Shown in pieces: positions 8,285 through 20,956 of a stretch of 64,000 nt of DNA (its first letter is position 1; every line of letters begins with the position of its first letter). The DNA is taken from NCBI RefSeq assembly GCF_016522505.1, contig NZ_JAEHOH010000019.1, forward strand, positions 1 through 64,000, in the 5' to 3' direction. The translations under genes were made by a program, and so were the position numbers. Below the pieces are notes generated by a model, which was given only the letters and a program-made list of their open reading frames with translations, had not been told where the DNA came from and made no database searches. This stretch comes from Leucobacter chromiisoli (GTDB taxonomy: Bacteria > Actinomycetota > Actinomycetes > Actinomycetales > Microbacteriaceae).

Positions 8285-9925
8285 ATGACCGCAACGCGCT
8301 CGCTCGCCATCGTCGACTGCACGCTGCCGCTCGTCGGCCCCGGCCGTTTCGCCATCGAGACGTCGGGCTCGAGGATCTCGCGGGTGGTGCCGATGCGCGA
8401 GTGGGCGTCGCGCGGGGGCGAGGAGCTCGACGCGGCCGGCAGGTCGGTGCTGCCGGGGTTCACCGACGCCCACGTGCACCTCGTGGAGTCGGGGATCGAA
8501 CTGGCGCGCTGCGACCTGTCGGGCAGCCGCTCGCGCGCCCACGCCCTCGAACTGATCGCCGCGTACCTGGAGCGCCGGCCGGAGGCGCCGTGGGTGGTGG
8601 GGCGCGGCTGGTCCCTCGACCACTTCGCCGACACCAACTCCATGCGGGACGACCTCGACCGGCTCACGGGTGCGCGGCCGGCGTACCTCTCGAACAAGGA
8701 CGGGCACAGCGCCTGGGTGAACTCGGCCGCGCTGCGGCTCGCGGGGGTGGACGAGCGCAGCCCCGACCCGGAGGGCGGGAGGATCGAGCGCGACGCCGCC
8801 GGGCGCCCGTCGGGGCTGCTGCACGAGGCGGCGATGCTGCTCGTCGCCGATCTGATCCCGCCGCTCGACGACGACACGCGTCTGGAGGGGCTGATCGCCG
8901 GCCAGCGGCACGCCTTCTCGCTCGGCGTCACGGGGTGGCAGGAGGCCATCGTCGGCGACTTCGTGCCGACCACCGACGTCGAGGGGTGCTACCGCCGGGC
9001 GCTCGACACGGGGGTGCTGCGCGGTCAGGTGACCGGCAACCTGTGGCTGCCCAGGAAGGACCCCGCCGGCGCGCTTCCCGATCTGGTGGCCAGGCGGGAC
9101 GCCTTCGCCGGGGAGGAGCGCTTCCGCATCGGCGCGGTGAAGGTGATGTACGACGGGGTGTGCGAGACCCTCACGGGCGCGGTCTCGATCCCGTACCTCG
9201 ACGGTGCGGCCGAGCCGAATCGCGGCATCACGTTCTTCGAGCCCGAGGTGCTCGCCCCGATCATCCTGCAGCTCGACCGCCTCGGCTTCGACGTGCACGC
9301 GCACGTGATCGGCGATCGCGCGACCGATGAGCTCCTCTCGATGATCGAGGCCGCGCTCGTCGATGCGCCCGTCCGCGACCGCCGGCACCAGCTCGCCCAC
9401 CTGCAGATCCTGAACGAGCGGCTCATCGGCCGCATGGCGCGGGCCGGCGTGATCGCGAACGTGCAGCCCTTCTGGGCCCAGGCCGACGCCCAGATGACGG
9501 AGATGACGCTGCCGTTCCTCGACCCCTCGCTGCACGCGCACCAGTACGCGTTCCGCTCGCTCGAGCGCGCGGGCGTGCCGCTCGCGTTCGGGTCGGACTG
9601 GCCCGTGACCACGCCGGATCCCCTCGAGTGGATCCACGTCGCGGTGAACCGCAGCCACCCTTCGGAGCCCGCCGCCCCCTTCCTGCCGGAGGAGGCGCTG
9701 TCGCGCGACAGCGCTCTGCGCGCGGCGACGAGCGGCGCCGCCCACGCGGCGCGCCAGGACGGCCTGCGCGGCGCGACGCGGCCGGGGCTGCTCGCCGATC
9801 TCGTGCTGCTCGACTCGGACCTCGGCGAGGTGCCGGATCCCGAGCTGCGGAGCGTCCGCGTCGACGCGACGATCGTCAGGGGCGAGACGCTGTTCGAGCG
9901 CGGCGGGGAGCCGGCGGCGCGGTGA
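8285..9925 (+). CDS. Amidohydrolase family 3 (YtcJ-like) metal-dependent hydrolase
   Basis: 546 residues. The metal-binding HxH appears in FTDAHVHLVESG (~60-71). A second conserved His (DVHAHVIGDRA, ~337-347) and the C-terminal FGSDWPV motif complete the amidohydrolase-3 pattern. No signal peptide is seen, so it acts in the cytosol. Family members hydrolyse amides, N-formyl or N-acyl groups. As the last gene of the ABC-importer operon it may process the imported compound. GAGGAG lies before ATG 8285. The substrate is unknown; it could release an amine or a polyol acid for the kinase at the operon head. Confidence 0.82.
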   Translation: MTATRSLAIVDCTLPLVGPGRFAIETSGSRISRVVPMREWASRGGEELDAAGRSVLPGFTDAHVHLVESGIELARCDLSGSRSRAHALELIAAYLERRPEAPWVVGRGWSLDHFADTNSMRDDLDRLTGARPAYLSNKDGHSAWVNSAALRLAGVDERSPDPEGGRIERDAAGRPSGLLHEAAMLLVADLIPPLDDDTRLEGLIAGQRHAFSLGVTGWQEAIVGDFVPTTDVEGCYRRALDTGVLRGQVTGNLWLPRKDPAGALPDLVARRDAFAGEERFRIGAVKVMYDGVCETLTGAVSIPYLDGAAEPNRGITFFEPEVLAPIILQLDRLGFDVHAHVIGDRATDELLSMIEAALVDAPVRDRRHQLAHLQILNERLIGRMARAGVIANVQPFWAQADAQMTEMTLPFLDPSLHAHQYAFRSLERAGVPLAFGSDWPVTTPDPLEWIHVAVNRSHPSEPAAPFLPEEALSRDSALRAATSGAAHAARQDGLRGATRPGLLADLVLLDSDLGEVPDPELRSVRVDATIVRGETLFERGGEPAAR

Positions 9926-9960
9926 GTCGCGTGGGCGCCTGAGGCTCCGGCCCGGCGCTC

Positions 9961-10752
9961 TCAGGCGCCGAGGGTGCCGCCGGCCACGCCCTCGCCGGCC
10001 ACGCCCTCGCCGGCGGCGCCGTCGCCGCCGTCCGTGGCGAGGACGGAGGGCCGCGGAACGTGCGACCAGGTCTTCGAGACCTCCGCCACGGTGCGGCGCA
10101 TGATCCGGTCCATGGCGGAGTGCGCGGCGCCGGCGTCGCGCTCCCAGATCGCCTCGGCGACCGCCAGGTGGAGGGCCAGGGCGTCCTCGTGGGGGCGCTC
10201 CGGCATGAGCCCCTGCTCCGTGCGGGCGGTGAGCACCTCGGCGACCAGCGAGTCCAGCTGGACGAACATCTCGTTGCCGCTCGCCTCGAGGACCAGGCTG
10301 TGGAACGCGATGTCGAGCTCCAGGAAGCGGTGCAGGTCCCCGCTGCGACCGACGGTCCGCATCTCGGCGGCGAGATCCAGGATCCGCACCGCCATCCGAT
10401 CCTCGCGGTGCTCGGCCGCCATCTCGGCCGCCTTCGGCTCCACGGCCGACCGCAGCTCGGTGAGCGAGCGCAGCTGACCGCCCGTCGAGCCGACGGCGAT
10501 GCGCCACCGGATCACGAGCGGATCGTAGAGGTTCCACTGGGTGGGAGGCAGCACGCGGATGCCTACCCGCTTCGTCGCGGCGACGAGGCCGAGCGACTGC
10601 AGCACGCGCACGGCCTCCCGCACCACGGGGCGCGAGACGCCGTGCTCGCCGGCCACGTTGTCGGCGAGGAGCACGCTCCCCTCGGGGAGCTCCCCGCTCA
10701 CGATCCGGGTGCCGAGCGCCTGCAGGAGCTGATCGTGCAGAGTCTCGGCCAT
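9961..10752 (-). CDS. FadR/GntR-family transcriptional regulator (FCD domain)
   Basis: 263 residues. The N-terminal winged helix (~1-70) contains the GntR signature GVSRPVVREAVRVLQSLGL. The C-terminal all-helical FCD ligand-binding domain (~95-235) has the expected Asp/His metal residues (for example LDIAFHSLVLEASGN). It is convergent to the amidohydrolase gene and is the likely regulator of the cassette, perhaps through the palindrome at 3596-3614. The start is placed at ATG 10752. The C-terminus holds a duplicated GEGVAGEGVAGG caused by a 15-base tandem repeat near 9982-10011. Confidence 0.87.
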   Translation of the reverse strand: MAETLHDQLLQALGTRIVSGELPEGSVLLADNVAGEHGVSRPVVREAVRVLQSLGLVAATKRVGIRVLPPTQWNLYDPLVIRWRIAVGSTGGQLRSLTELRSAVEPKAAEMAAEHREDRMAVRILDLAAEMRTVGRSGDLHRFLELDIAFHSLVLEASGNEMFVQLDSLVAEVLTARTEQGLMPERPHEDALALHLAVAEAIWERDAGAAHSAMDRIMRRTVAEVSKTWSHVPRPSVLATDGGDGAAGEGVAGEGVAGGTLGA

Positions 10753-10848
10753 GGGAACATCGTATCCGGCTCTCGGCGGCAGGCCGCCGGGGCCTCCGCC
10801 GGCGGGCGCGCCCGCCGGCCGCGCGGCGGCGGGACTACGCTGGGAGGC

Positions 10849-11109
10849 ATGAGCGACGAGCGGGTTCGGGATGCGGGAGAGGCGTCGGCGCCATCCGACG
10901 CCGGAGCGTCGGCGCCGGGCGGCGAGCCGGGCGGGTCCGCGGACGGCCTGCTCGATCGGGTGGGGTTGATCGAGTCCCAGCCGCTCGCGCAGCGCGCCGC
11001 CGGGTTCGAGCAGCTGCACGACGAGCTGCTCGCCGAGCTGCAGCGCAGCGATCAGAGCGGCTCGGGGGCGGGCCCCGGTTCCCCGGCCCCGCAGGGGAAC
11101 GGTGCCTAG
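10849..11109 (+). CDS. Small conserved acidic protein preceding tlyA
   Basis: 86 residues. The N-terminal third is low complexity. The conserved-looking core (about 33-66) is GLLDRVGLIESQPLAQRAAG followed by a helix. Similar small proteins between the HAD phosphatase and tlyA are typical of actinobacteria; no biochemical role is known to me. TACGCT sits 7 bases before ATG 10849, a leaderless-type promoter. The gene overlaps tlyA by 8 bases. Confidence 0.7.
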   Translation: MSDERVRDAGEASAPSDAGASAPGGEPGGSADGLLDRVGLIESQPLAQRAAGFEQLHDELLAELQRSDQSGSGAGPGSPAPQGNGA

Positions 11110-11953
11110 CGGCACCTGGGCCGGGGCGGCGCAGCGCCTCGACCGCGCGCTCGCCGAGCTCGGGCTCGTGCGATCTCGCAGCCGCGCCGCCGAACTCGTC
11201 GCCGAGGGACGGGTGCTCGTCGACGGCGCCGTCGCGGCGAAGGCGGGCCAGCGGATCGCGCCCGGCTCCCGGATCGAGCTCGAGGGCGCCGACCGCTACG
11301 TCGGCCGGGCGGCCCACAAGCTCGTCGCCGCGCTCGACGCGTTCGGCGTCGATCCGGCGGGTCGTCTCGCGCTCGACCTCGGCGCGTCCACCGGCGGCTT
11401 CACCCAGGTGCTCCTGGAGCGCGGGGCCGAGGCCGTGCAGGCCATCGACGTGGGGCACGACCAGCTGGCCCCGCAGCTCAGGAACGACGACCGGGTGCGC
11501 CTCGTGGAGGGCTGCAACGCGCGCGACCTCACGGCCGAGCGGCTGGCCGCGGACACCGGGATCGACCGGCGTCCCGACCTCGTCGTCGCCGACCTCTCCT
11601 TCATCTCGCTCACGCTGATCCTGCCCGCCATCGCGCGCACCGCGGCGGAGGGCGCCGACCTGGTGCTGCTGATCAAGCCGCAGTTCGAGGTCGGCCGCCT
11701 CGGGATCCGCGATGGCATCGTCACCGATCCCGAGCAGCGCGCCTCGGCCGTGCGCGCGGTGCTCGCCGCCGCGGCGGGGCTCGGGTACGCGACGCGGGGC
11801 CTCGACGCCTCGCCGATCGCAGGCACGGCGGGCAACCGGGAGTTCCTGGTGCACTTCGCCCCCTCACCGCGCGAAACACCGCCCGATCCGACAGAATGGG
11901 AGGGGCGGATCCGCGAGCTCTGCTCCGACGCCGGGCCCGTCGCCGAGGCCTAG
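11102..11953 (+). CDS. tlyA: TlyA-family rRNA 2'-O-methyltransferase / haemolysin A homologue
   Basis: 283 residues. An N-terminal S4 RNA-binding domain (~10-65, RLDRALAELGLVRSRSRAAE) is followed by an FtsJ-type SAM-dependent methyltransferase with motif LALDLGASTGGFTQVLLERG (~91-110) and LVVADLSFISL. In mycobacteria TlyA methylates 16S and 23S rRNA (2'-O), which affects capreomycin sensitivity. The start is GTG 11102, overlapping the upstream small gene. It is followed by nadK and recN, the standard actinobacterial order. Confidence 0.93.
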   Translation: MPSGTWAGAAQRLDRALAELGLVRSRSRAAELVAEGRVLVDGAVAAKAGQRIAPGSRIELEGADRYVGRAAHKLVAALDAFGVDPAGRLALDLGASTGGFTQVLLERGAEAVQAIDVGHDQLAPQLRNDDRVRLVEGCNARDLTAERLAADTGIDRRPDLVVADLSFISLTLILPAIARTAAEGADLVLLIKPQFEVGRLGIRDGIVTDPEQRASAVRAVLAAAAGLGYATRGLDASPIAGTAGNREFLVHFAPSPRETPPDPTEWEGRIRELCSDAGPVAEA

Positions 11954-11987
11954 ACCAGGACGACCGCCGAGAGATCCGAGGAGGGGC

Positions 11988-12917
11988 ATGACCGCGCACG
12001 TCGACACCGCCAGACGCATTCTCGTCGTCTCGCACACGGCGCGACCCGAGGCCATCGCCGCCACCCTGAGCGTCGTCTCGGCGCTCCGCTCGGCCGGGGT
12101 GCTGCCCGTGATGGAGGCGGGCGACCGCGAGGAGTTCGCGCCGCACCTGCAGCCCGAGCGCACCGCGCAGCTCGGCGTCGACGTCGCGGTCTCGGAGCTC
12201 GAGATCGCGCTCGTGCTCGGGGGCGACGGCACGATCCTGCGCGCGGCCGAGCTGCTGCGGGGATCGGACTGCCCCATCGTCGGGGTGAACCTCGGCCACG
12301 TCGGCTTCCTCGCGGAGATGGAGAGCCACGACCTCGCCGTGACCGTCGACCGCGTGCTCGCCCGCGACTACACCGTCGAGCAGCGCGTCACGCTCGACGT
12401 GCGGGCCACCATCGACGGCGAGGTCATCGCCGAGACGTGGGCGCTCAACGAGGCGAGCGTCGAGAAGCGGCAGCGCATGCTCGAGGTCGCCGTCGGCGTC
12501 GACGGCAGGCCGCTCTCGTCGTTCGGGTGCGACGGCGTGGTGCTCGCGACGCCGACGGGGTCGACGGCCTACGCGTTCTCCGCCGGCGGGCCGGTCGTGT
12601 GGCCCGGCGTGGAGGCGATGCTGCTCGTGCCGATCGCCGCGCACGCGCTCTTCAACCGGCCCCTCGTCGTCGGCCCGCGATCGGTGCTGAGCGTCGAGAT
12701 CCTGCACCAGAGCGTCGGCCAGGGGGTGCTGTGGTGCGACGGACGGAGGCGCACCGAGCTGCCCGCCGGCGCGGTGATCGAGGTGCGGCGCTCGCCGCTG
12801 TCGGTGCTGCTCGCCAGGCTGGACGAGGCCGTGTTCACGGACCGGCTCGTCGGGAAGTTCCACCTGCCCGTCGCCGGCTGGCGGGGGCCGAGAGCCGCGG
12901 AGAGGGGCGACGGGTGA
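11988..12917 (+). CDS. nadK: NAD kinase
   Basis: 309 residues. The diagnostic GGDGTIL motif lies at ~77-83, the conserved NE is in WALNEASVEKR, and the Gly-rich DGVVLATPTGSTAY segment at ~185-198. It phosphorylates NAD to NADP in the cytosol. GAGGAGGGG lies just upstream of ATG 11988. The stop overlaps recN (GTGA), so the two are coupled. Confidence 0.95.
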   Translation: MTAHVDTARRILVVSHTARPEAIAATLSVVSALRSAGVLPVMEAGDREEFAPHLQPERTAQLGVDVAVSELEIALVLGGDGTILRAAELLRGSDCPIVGVNLGHVGFLAEMESHDLAVTVDRVLARDYTVEQRVTLDVRATIDGEVIAETWALNEASVEKRQRMLEVAVGVDGRPLSSFGCDGVVLATPTGSTAYAFSAGGPVVWPGVEAMLLVPIAAHALFNRPLVVGPRSVLSVEILHQSVGQGVLWCDGRRRTELPAGAVIEVRRSPLSVLLARLDEAVFTDRLVGKFHLPVAGWRGPRAAERGDG

Positions 12918-14593
12918 TCGAGGAGCTGCGCATCCGGGACCTCGGCGTCATCGCCGACACCACGCTCGCGCTGGGACAGGGATTCACGGCGATCACCGGG
13001 GAGACCGGGGCGGGCAAGACGATGGTGGTGACCGCCCTGGGGCTGCTGATGGGCGCCCGCAGCGACGCGGGGGCGGTGCGCAGCGGCGCGTCGCAGGCCC
13101 GCGTCGGGGGCATCGTGCAGACGCGGGATCCCGAGGTGGCCGAGCTCGTCGACGAGGTCGGCGGGGAGATCGAGGACGGGGAGCTCGTGCTCGGCCGCAC
13201 GGTCAGCGCCGAGGGACGCAGCCGGGCGAGCGTCGGCGGCGTCGCCGCCCCGGCGGCGAGCCTCGGACGGCTCGCCGCACGGCTGTTCGCCGTGCACGGG
13301 CAGTCCGATCAGCTGCGCCTGCGCAGCGCCGCGGCCCAGCGCGACACGCTCGACCGCTTCGGCGGGCAGGAGCTCGCCGCGGTGCTCGACGACTACCGCG
13401 AAGCGCACCGCGAACGGCGCGAGGTGGCGGCGCGCGTGGAGGAGCTGACGAGCGCCCGGGAGGACCGCGCGAACGAGGCCGTCCGGCTCCGCGCGGAGCT
13501 CGAGGAGATCGCGGCCGTGGACCCCGTGGCCGGAGAGGAGGCGGAGCTCGCGCAGCGCATCGCGAGACTCGGCAACCTCGAGGAGCTCCGCGAGGCCACG
13601 TCGGCCGCCCATGAGGCGCTGGCGACCGACTCCGACGACCCGTTCAGCCGCGACGCGGGCAGCCTGATCGACACGGCACAGCGCGAGCTCGAGCGCGCGG
13701 TGGCGCACGACGCCCGCCTCGAGGGGGTGCTCGAAGCCCTGCGCGGCCTCAGCTTCCAGGTGAGCGACGCCGCGCGCGAGCTCGCCGCCTACGCCGGGGA
13801 CCTCGACCAGGAGGGGCCGGGCGAGCTGGCGCGGGCGAACGAGCGGCTCGCCGCCCTGAACGGGCTCTTCCGCAGCTACGGGGCCGACTCGGCCGAGGTG
13901 ATCGCCTACGCCGCCGCCGGAGCGGCACGGCTCGCCGAGATCGACGGCGACGACGAGCAGGTCGCCGAGCTGGCGGAGCGTCTGGACGCGGTGTCGCAGC
14001 GGGAACGGGAGCTCGCCGAGCGGCTGAGCACGCTGCGGCGGGAGGCGGCGTCGACCCTCTCCGAGCGGGTGAGCGCGGAGCTGCGCCAGCTCGCGCTGCC
14101 CGACGCCGAGTTCGTCGCGGAAGTCTCGGAGACGGAGCTCGGCGCCTCCGGCAAGGACGAGGTGCAGTTCCTGCTGCGCCCGCACCCCGGCTCGGAGCCG
14201 CGGCCGATCGCGAAGGGCGCGTCCGGGGGCGAGCTCTCCCGCGTGATGCTGGCCCTCGAGGTGGTCGTGGCCGCGGTCGATCCCGTGCCGACCTTCGTGT
14301 TCGACGAGGTCGACGCCGGAGTCGGCGGCGCCGCGGCGATCGAGATCGGGCGCAGGCTCGCGAGGCTGGCCGCCACCTCGCAGGTGATCGTGGTGACCCA
14401 CCTCGCCCAGGTGGCCGCCTTCGCGAACAACCACCTCCAGGTGGTGAAGGACTCCGCGGGAGGGTTCACGGAGTCGAGCTGCCGCCGGCTCGAGGGGGAG
14501 GAGCGCCTCGGCGAGATGGCGCGGCTGCTCTCGGGGCTCAGTGACTCGAGCAGCGCGCTCGAGCACGCCGCCGAGCTGCTCGCGCTCCGCTGA
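12914..14593 (+). CDS. recN: DNA repair protein RecN
   Basis: 559 residues, normal RecN length. The SMC-like ATPase head is split: N-terminal Walker A TGETGAGKTMVV (~30-41) and C-terminal Walker B FVFDEVDAGVGG, with the signature KGASGGELSRVMLALE between them. The middle (~170-390) is predicted coiled coil rich in E, R and A. RecN is a cohesin-like protein used in double-strand-break repair. The GTG start overlaps nadK by 4 bases. Confidence 0.95.
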   Translation: MIEELRIRDLGVIADTTLALGQGFTAITGETGAGKTMVVTALGLLMGARSDAGAVRSGASQARVGGIVQTRDPEVAELVDEVGGEIEDGELVLGRTVSAEGRSRASVGGVAAPAASLGRLAARLFAVHGQSDQLRLRSAAAQRDTLDRFGGQELAAVLDDYREAHRERREVAARVEELTSAREDRANEAVRLRAELEEIAAVDPVAGEEAELAQRIARLGNLEELREATSAAHEALATDSDDPFSRDAGSLIDTAQRELERAVAHDARLEGVLEALRGLSFQVSDAARELAAYAGDLDQEGPGELARANERLAALNGLFRSYGADSAEVIAYAAAGAARLAEIDGDDEQVAELAERLDAVSQRERELAERLSTLRREAASTLSERVSAELRQLALPDAEFVAEVSETELGASGKDEVQFLLRPHPGSEPRPIAKGASGGELSRVMLALEVVVAAVDPVPTFVFDEVDAGVGGAAAIEIGRRLARLAATSQVIVVTHLAQVAAFANNHLQVVKDSAGGFTESSCRRLEGEERLGEMARLLSGLSDSSSALEHAAELLALR

Positions 14594-14649
14594 GGGGGCG
14601 CGTCGAGGGGCGGCGCTGCCGTGTCGGGGGCTGCTGCTACGCTCACCAC

Positions 14650-17642
<2,993 letters not shown>

Positions 17643-17660
17643 GCGGCAACGGCGCGCGGC

Positions 17661-18392
17661 ATGACGAGTCACGAGCGAGGCGGTGCGGCCGGGTCGGCTG
17701 AGCCCTGCGGGCCCGTCGAGCCGGCCGAGGCTCCCGCCGAGCCGGCCGAGGCTCCCGCCGAGCTGGCCGATGCGCCCGCCGAGGTGCCGATCCTCGCCAG
17801 CGAGCTGATCGCCCGGGGCCGCGTGTGGGACGTGCGCCGGGATCGCTTCGAGTTCGGCGGCGCCGAGCTGGTGCGCGACTACGTCGACCACCCCGGCGCC
17901 GTCGCCGTGCTCGCCGTCGACTCCGACGAGCGGGTGCTGCTCATCCGGCAGTACCGACACGCCATCGCCCACCGCGACTGGGAGATCCCCGCCGGGCTCA
18001 TGGACGTCGCGGGGGAGAGCGGCCTCGCCGGGGCCCAGCGGGAACTGGTGGAGGAGGCCGACCTCGTCGCCGGGCGCTGGGACCTGCTCGTCGACGTCTG
18101 CACCACCCCCGGCGGCAACAGCGAGGCCGTCCGCATCTTCCTGGCGCGGGATCTGGGCGCCGTGGAGCACGACTACGTGCGGGAGGGCGAGGAGGCCGAG
18201 ATGGTGCTCCGGTGGGAGCCGCTCGACGCGGTGGTGGACGCGGTGCTCGCCGGGCGGGTGCAGAACGCGATCACCGCGAACGCCGTGCTCGCCGCGGCGG
18301 CCTCGCGGGCGCGCGGCTGGGCGACGCTGCGCCCGGCGGACACGCCGTGGAACCGGCGCGCCGCGGTGCGGGGAGAGCGCTCGGCGTCGTGA
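17661..18392 (+). CDS. NUDIX hydrolase, ADP-ribose pyrophosphatase-like
   Basis: 243 residues. The first ~40 residues are a Pro/Ala/Glu repeat region ([14 protein letters not shown]). The NUDIX box is seen as [20 protein letters not shown] followed by EAD (~113-135), with Ala in place of the usual Gly near its end. The preceding IRQYRHA motif is typical of ADP-ribose pyrophosphatases. It is coupled to xerD by a GTGA overlap and follows pyrG by 18 bases, the usual actinobacterial order. Confidence 0.88.
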   Translation: MTSHERGGAAGSAEPCGPVEPAEAPAEPAEAPAELADAPAEVPILASELIARGRVWDVRRDRFEFGGAELVRDYVDHPGAVAVLAVDSDERVLLIRQYRHAIAHRDWEIPAGLMDVAGESGLAGAQRELVEEADLVAGRWDLLVDVCTTPGGNSEAVRIFLARDLGAVEHDYVREGEEAEMVLRWEPLDAVVDAVLAGRVQNAITANAVLAAAASRARGWATLRPADTPWNRRAAVRGERSAS

Positions 18393-19510
18393 GCGCGGAC
18401 AGCGCGGGCTCGGGCGGCGTGAGTTCAGGCGGCGTGAGCCCGGAGCAGGGAGCCGACCGCTTCCTGCGGCACGTCGCGCTCGAACGCGGGCTCTCGGAGA
18501 ACAGCCGCGGCGCCTATCGGCGCGATCTGACGGCCTATGCCCAGTGGCTCGCGGGGCGCGGCATCCGGGATCTCGCGGAGGTCACCCCCGACACGCTGTC
18601 CGCCTACGTCGCCGAGCTCGGGGGCGCGCCGGGGGCGGGAAGCGGCGGCCGATCCGAGCGCGATCCCGGCTCCGATCCTCACCCCGACCGCGATCCGGGG
18701 CTCGCCGCCGATCCCGCCGATCCCGGTCCCGGTCCCGAGCCCGCAGCGCCGCCGCCGCGTCGTCTCGCCCCGGCCTCGATGGCGAGGCGCATGTCGACGG
18801 TGCGGGGGATGCACCGCTTCCTCTTCGAGGAGGGCGCGCTGCCCGCGCACGCCGGAAGCGGCGTGCGCACGCCGAAGAAGGGTCGGCGGCTGCCGAAGGC
18901 GCTGGCGTTCGAGGAGGTCGAGGCGCTGCTCGGCGCGATCGGCGGGGACGACCCGGTGAGCCTGCGGGATCGCGCCCTGCTCGAGCTGCTCTACGCCAGC
19001 GGGGCGCGGGTCAGCGAGGTCACCGCCCTCGACATCGACGACCTGCTCGCAGGCGGAGGCGGCGACGCCTGGGGCGATCCCGAGCGGGCGCTCGGCGAGG
19101 GCGGTTTCCTGCGCGTGACCGGCAAGGGCTCCAAGCAGCGGATCGTGCCCTACGGGCGCTACGCGGGCCGCGCGCTCGCGGCGTACCTGGTGCGCGCACG
19201 GCCGCAGATGGCGGCGAAGGGCGTCGGGACGCCGGCGCTGTTCGTCGGGCCCCGCGGCGCCAGGCTCTCGCGTCAGAGCGCGTGGCTCGTGATCAAGGCG
19301 GCCGCCGAGCGCGCCGAGATCGCGGCCGAGGTGTCTCCCCACACCCTGCGCCACTCCTTCGCCACGCACCTGCTCGCGGGCGGCGCGGACGTGCGCACGG
19401 TGCAGGAGCTGCTCGGCCACGCCTCGGTGACGACCACGCAGATCTACACGCAGGTGACCGCCGATACGCTGCGAGAGCACTACCTGAGCGCCCATCCCCG
19501 GGCGAAGTAG
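18389..19510 (+). CDS. xerD: Site-specific tyrosine recombinase XerD
   Basis: 373 residues, longer than the usual ~300. All catalytic residues are present: R207 (SGARVSEV), K246 (GKGSK), H318 and R321 (HTLRH), H344 (LLGHAS) and Y353 (QIYTQ). XerC/XerD resolve chromosome dimers at dif. The extra length is mainly a Pro/Asp/Gly-rich insert at ~80-125 inside the N-terminal SAM-like domain, plus a Gly/Asp loop at ~219-237. The start is GTG 18389, overlapping the NUDIX stop. Context (pyrG-nudix-xerD) supports the chromosomal housekeeping role rather than a phage integrase. Confidence 0.92.
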   Translation: MSADSAGSGGVSSGGVSPEQGADRFLRHVALERGLSENSRGAYRRDLTAYAQWLAGRGIRDLAEVTPDTLSAYVAELGGAPGAGSGGRSERDPGSDPHPDRDPGLAADPADPGPGPEPAAPPPRRLAPASMARRMSTVRGMHRFLFEEGALPAHAGSGVRTPKKGRRLPKALAFEEVEALLGAIGGDDPVSLRDRALLELLYASGARVSEVTALDIDDLLAGGGGDAWGDPERALGEGGFLRVTGKGSKQRIVPYGRYAGRALAAYLVRARPQMAAKGVGTPALFVGPRGARLSRQSAWLVIKAAAERAEIAAEVSPHTLRHSFATHLLAGGADVRTVQELLGHASVTTTQIYTQVTADTLREHYLSAHPRAK

Positions 19511-19531
19511 CGCGGCCGCGGATCCGTGCCG

Positions 19532-20956
19532 CTACAGCGCGCGCACCGCGTCGAGCGCGCCGCGCAGGTCTCGGATCAGATCGTCGGCCGACTCGAGGCC
19601 GACCGAGAGGCGCAGCAGGCCGGGCGTGATCCCGAGCCGCCCGTTGACCTCGGGGGCGAAGGTGCCGTGCGTCGACGTCAGCGGATGCAGCACCATCGAC
19701 CGGGTGTCGCCGATGCCGGTCATGCGCGAGAAGACGCGCAGCCCGTTCACGAATGCGCGCGCCCCATCGATCCCGCCGCGCACGGTCACGCCGAACACCG
19801 ATCCGGTCCTGCCCCGCCCTGCCGCGTCCGCGCCGTAGTCGCGCACCGCGAGCCCGTGCAGCGGGTTCGACGGCAGGCCGGCGTAGTCGACCGACTCGAC
19901 CTCGGGCTGCTCCTCGAGCCAGGTCGCGATCCGCAGGGACGACTCGACGTGGCGCTCCATGCGCAGCGACAGCGTCTCCATGCCCTGGTGCAGCAGGAAG
20001 CCGTGGAACGGCGAGAGGGTCGGGCCGATGTCGTTCACCACCGACTCGCGCACGGCGCGCGCGTAGGCGCCTCGGCCGAAGCGCTCGAGCATCGGCGCGA
20101 CGCCGGGCCTCGACGACTGCGTGACGAGCGGATAGGAGCGGCCGGCGCGCTCCGCGGCCTCCCAGTCGAAGGTGCCGCCGTCCACCACGGCGCCGCCCAC
20201 CGCCGCTCCGTGCCCCGTGAGGAACTTGGTGGTCGAGTGCACGACGATGTGGCAGCCGTGCTCGAACGGGCGGATGAGTGCCGGCGTGCCGACGGTGTTG
20301 TCCACGACGACCGGCAGGTTGTATCGGGCGGCGACCTCGGCGATGCGGCGCAGATCGGTGATGTCGTTGCGAGGGTTCGGGATCGTCTCGGTGTAGATCG
20401 CCTTCGTGTCGGGGCGGATCGCCCGCTCCCACTCCGCGTCGTTCTCGGCATCCCACACGTAGTCGAACTCGATGCCGAAGCGCTTGAAGCTGCGGCCGAA
20501 GAGGATCCGGGTGCCGCCGTAGATCGACCCCGTCGACACGATGTGGTCGCCCTGCTGCGCCAGCGCGAAGAGCGCGGCGGAGATCGCGGCCTGCCCGCTG
20601 GCGACCGCGACGGAGACGGTGCCGCCCTCGAGCGAGGCGAGCCGCTCCTCGGCCACCCAGTTCGTCGGGTTGCCCTGGCGCGAGTAGATGGGGGCATGCT
20701 CGCTGGGGGAGAAGCCGCCCGCCTCGCCGTGCCCCGCGTGCTCGTCGGCGCGCCAGTGGATGCTGCCGTCGAAGCGGCTGACCTGGTCGTCGAAATCGTC
20801 GAACAGATAGCCCGCGGAGAGGGCGATCGGCGGCACGCGGAGGCCGCTGTTCCTGTCGGGGTACTCGCCCGCGTGCACCTGGCGGGTGTCGAAGCCGAAG
20901 CCCTCCCAGTCGTAGACGGGGGGAGCCGCGCTCTGCGGGGGCGGCGCGCTGTTCAT
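19532..20956 (-). CDS. metY: O-acetylhomoserine aminocarboxypropyltransferase (Cys/Met metabolism PLP enzyme)
   Basis: 474 residues. It has the Cys/Met-metabolism PLP fold with PLP lysine in VVHSTTKFLTGHG and the family start GFDTRQVHAG. Length and the long N-terminal part fit O-acetylhomoserine sulfhydrylase, which makes homocysteine from O-acetylhomoserine and sulfide. It starts (ATG 20956) overlapping the stop of the upstream aminotransferase gene by 4 bases on the same strand, so the two are an operon. Other members of the family (cystathionine gamma-synthase/lyase) are less likely because of length. Confidence 0.87.
   Translation of the reverse strand: MNSAPPPQSAAPPVYDWEGFGFDTRQVHAGEYPDRNSGLRVPPIALSAGYLFDDFDDQVSRFDGSIHWRADEHAGHGEAGGFSPSEHAPIYSRQGNPTNWVAEERLASLEGGTVSVAVASGQAAISAALFALAQQGDHIVSTGSIYGGTRILFGRSFKRFGIEFDYVWDAENDAEWERAIRPDTKAIYTETIPNPRNDITDLRRIAEVAARYNLPVVVDNTVGTPALIRPFEHGCHIVVHSTTKFLTGHGAAVGGAVVDGGTFDWEAAERAGRSYPLVTQSSRPGVAPMLERFGRGAYARAVRESVVNDIGPTLSPFHGFLLHQGMETLSLRMERHVESSLRIATWLEEQPEVESVDYAGLPSNPLHGLAVRDYGADAAGRGRTGSVFGVTVRGGIDGARAFVNGLRVFSRMTGIGDTRSMVLHPLTSTHGTFAPEVNGRLGITPGLLRLSVGLESADDLIRDLRGALDAVRAL

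Noticed and set aside
18389-19510. Phage or island integrase
   Set aside because: The gene lies in the conserved pyrG-nudix-xerD order and has XerD length apart from a linker, so the housekeeping recombinase is the better call.
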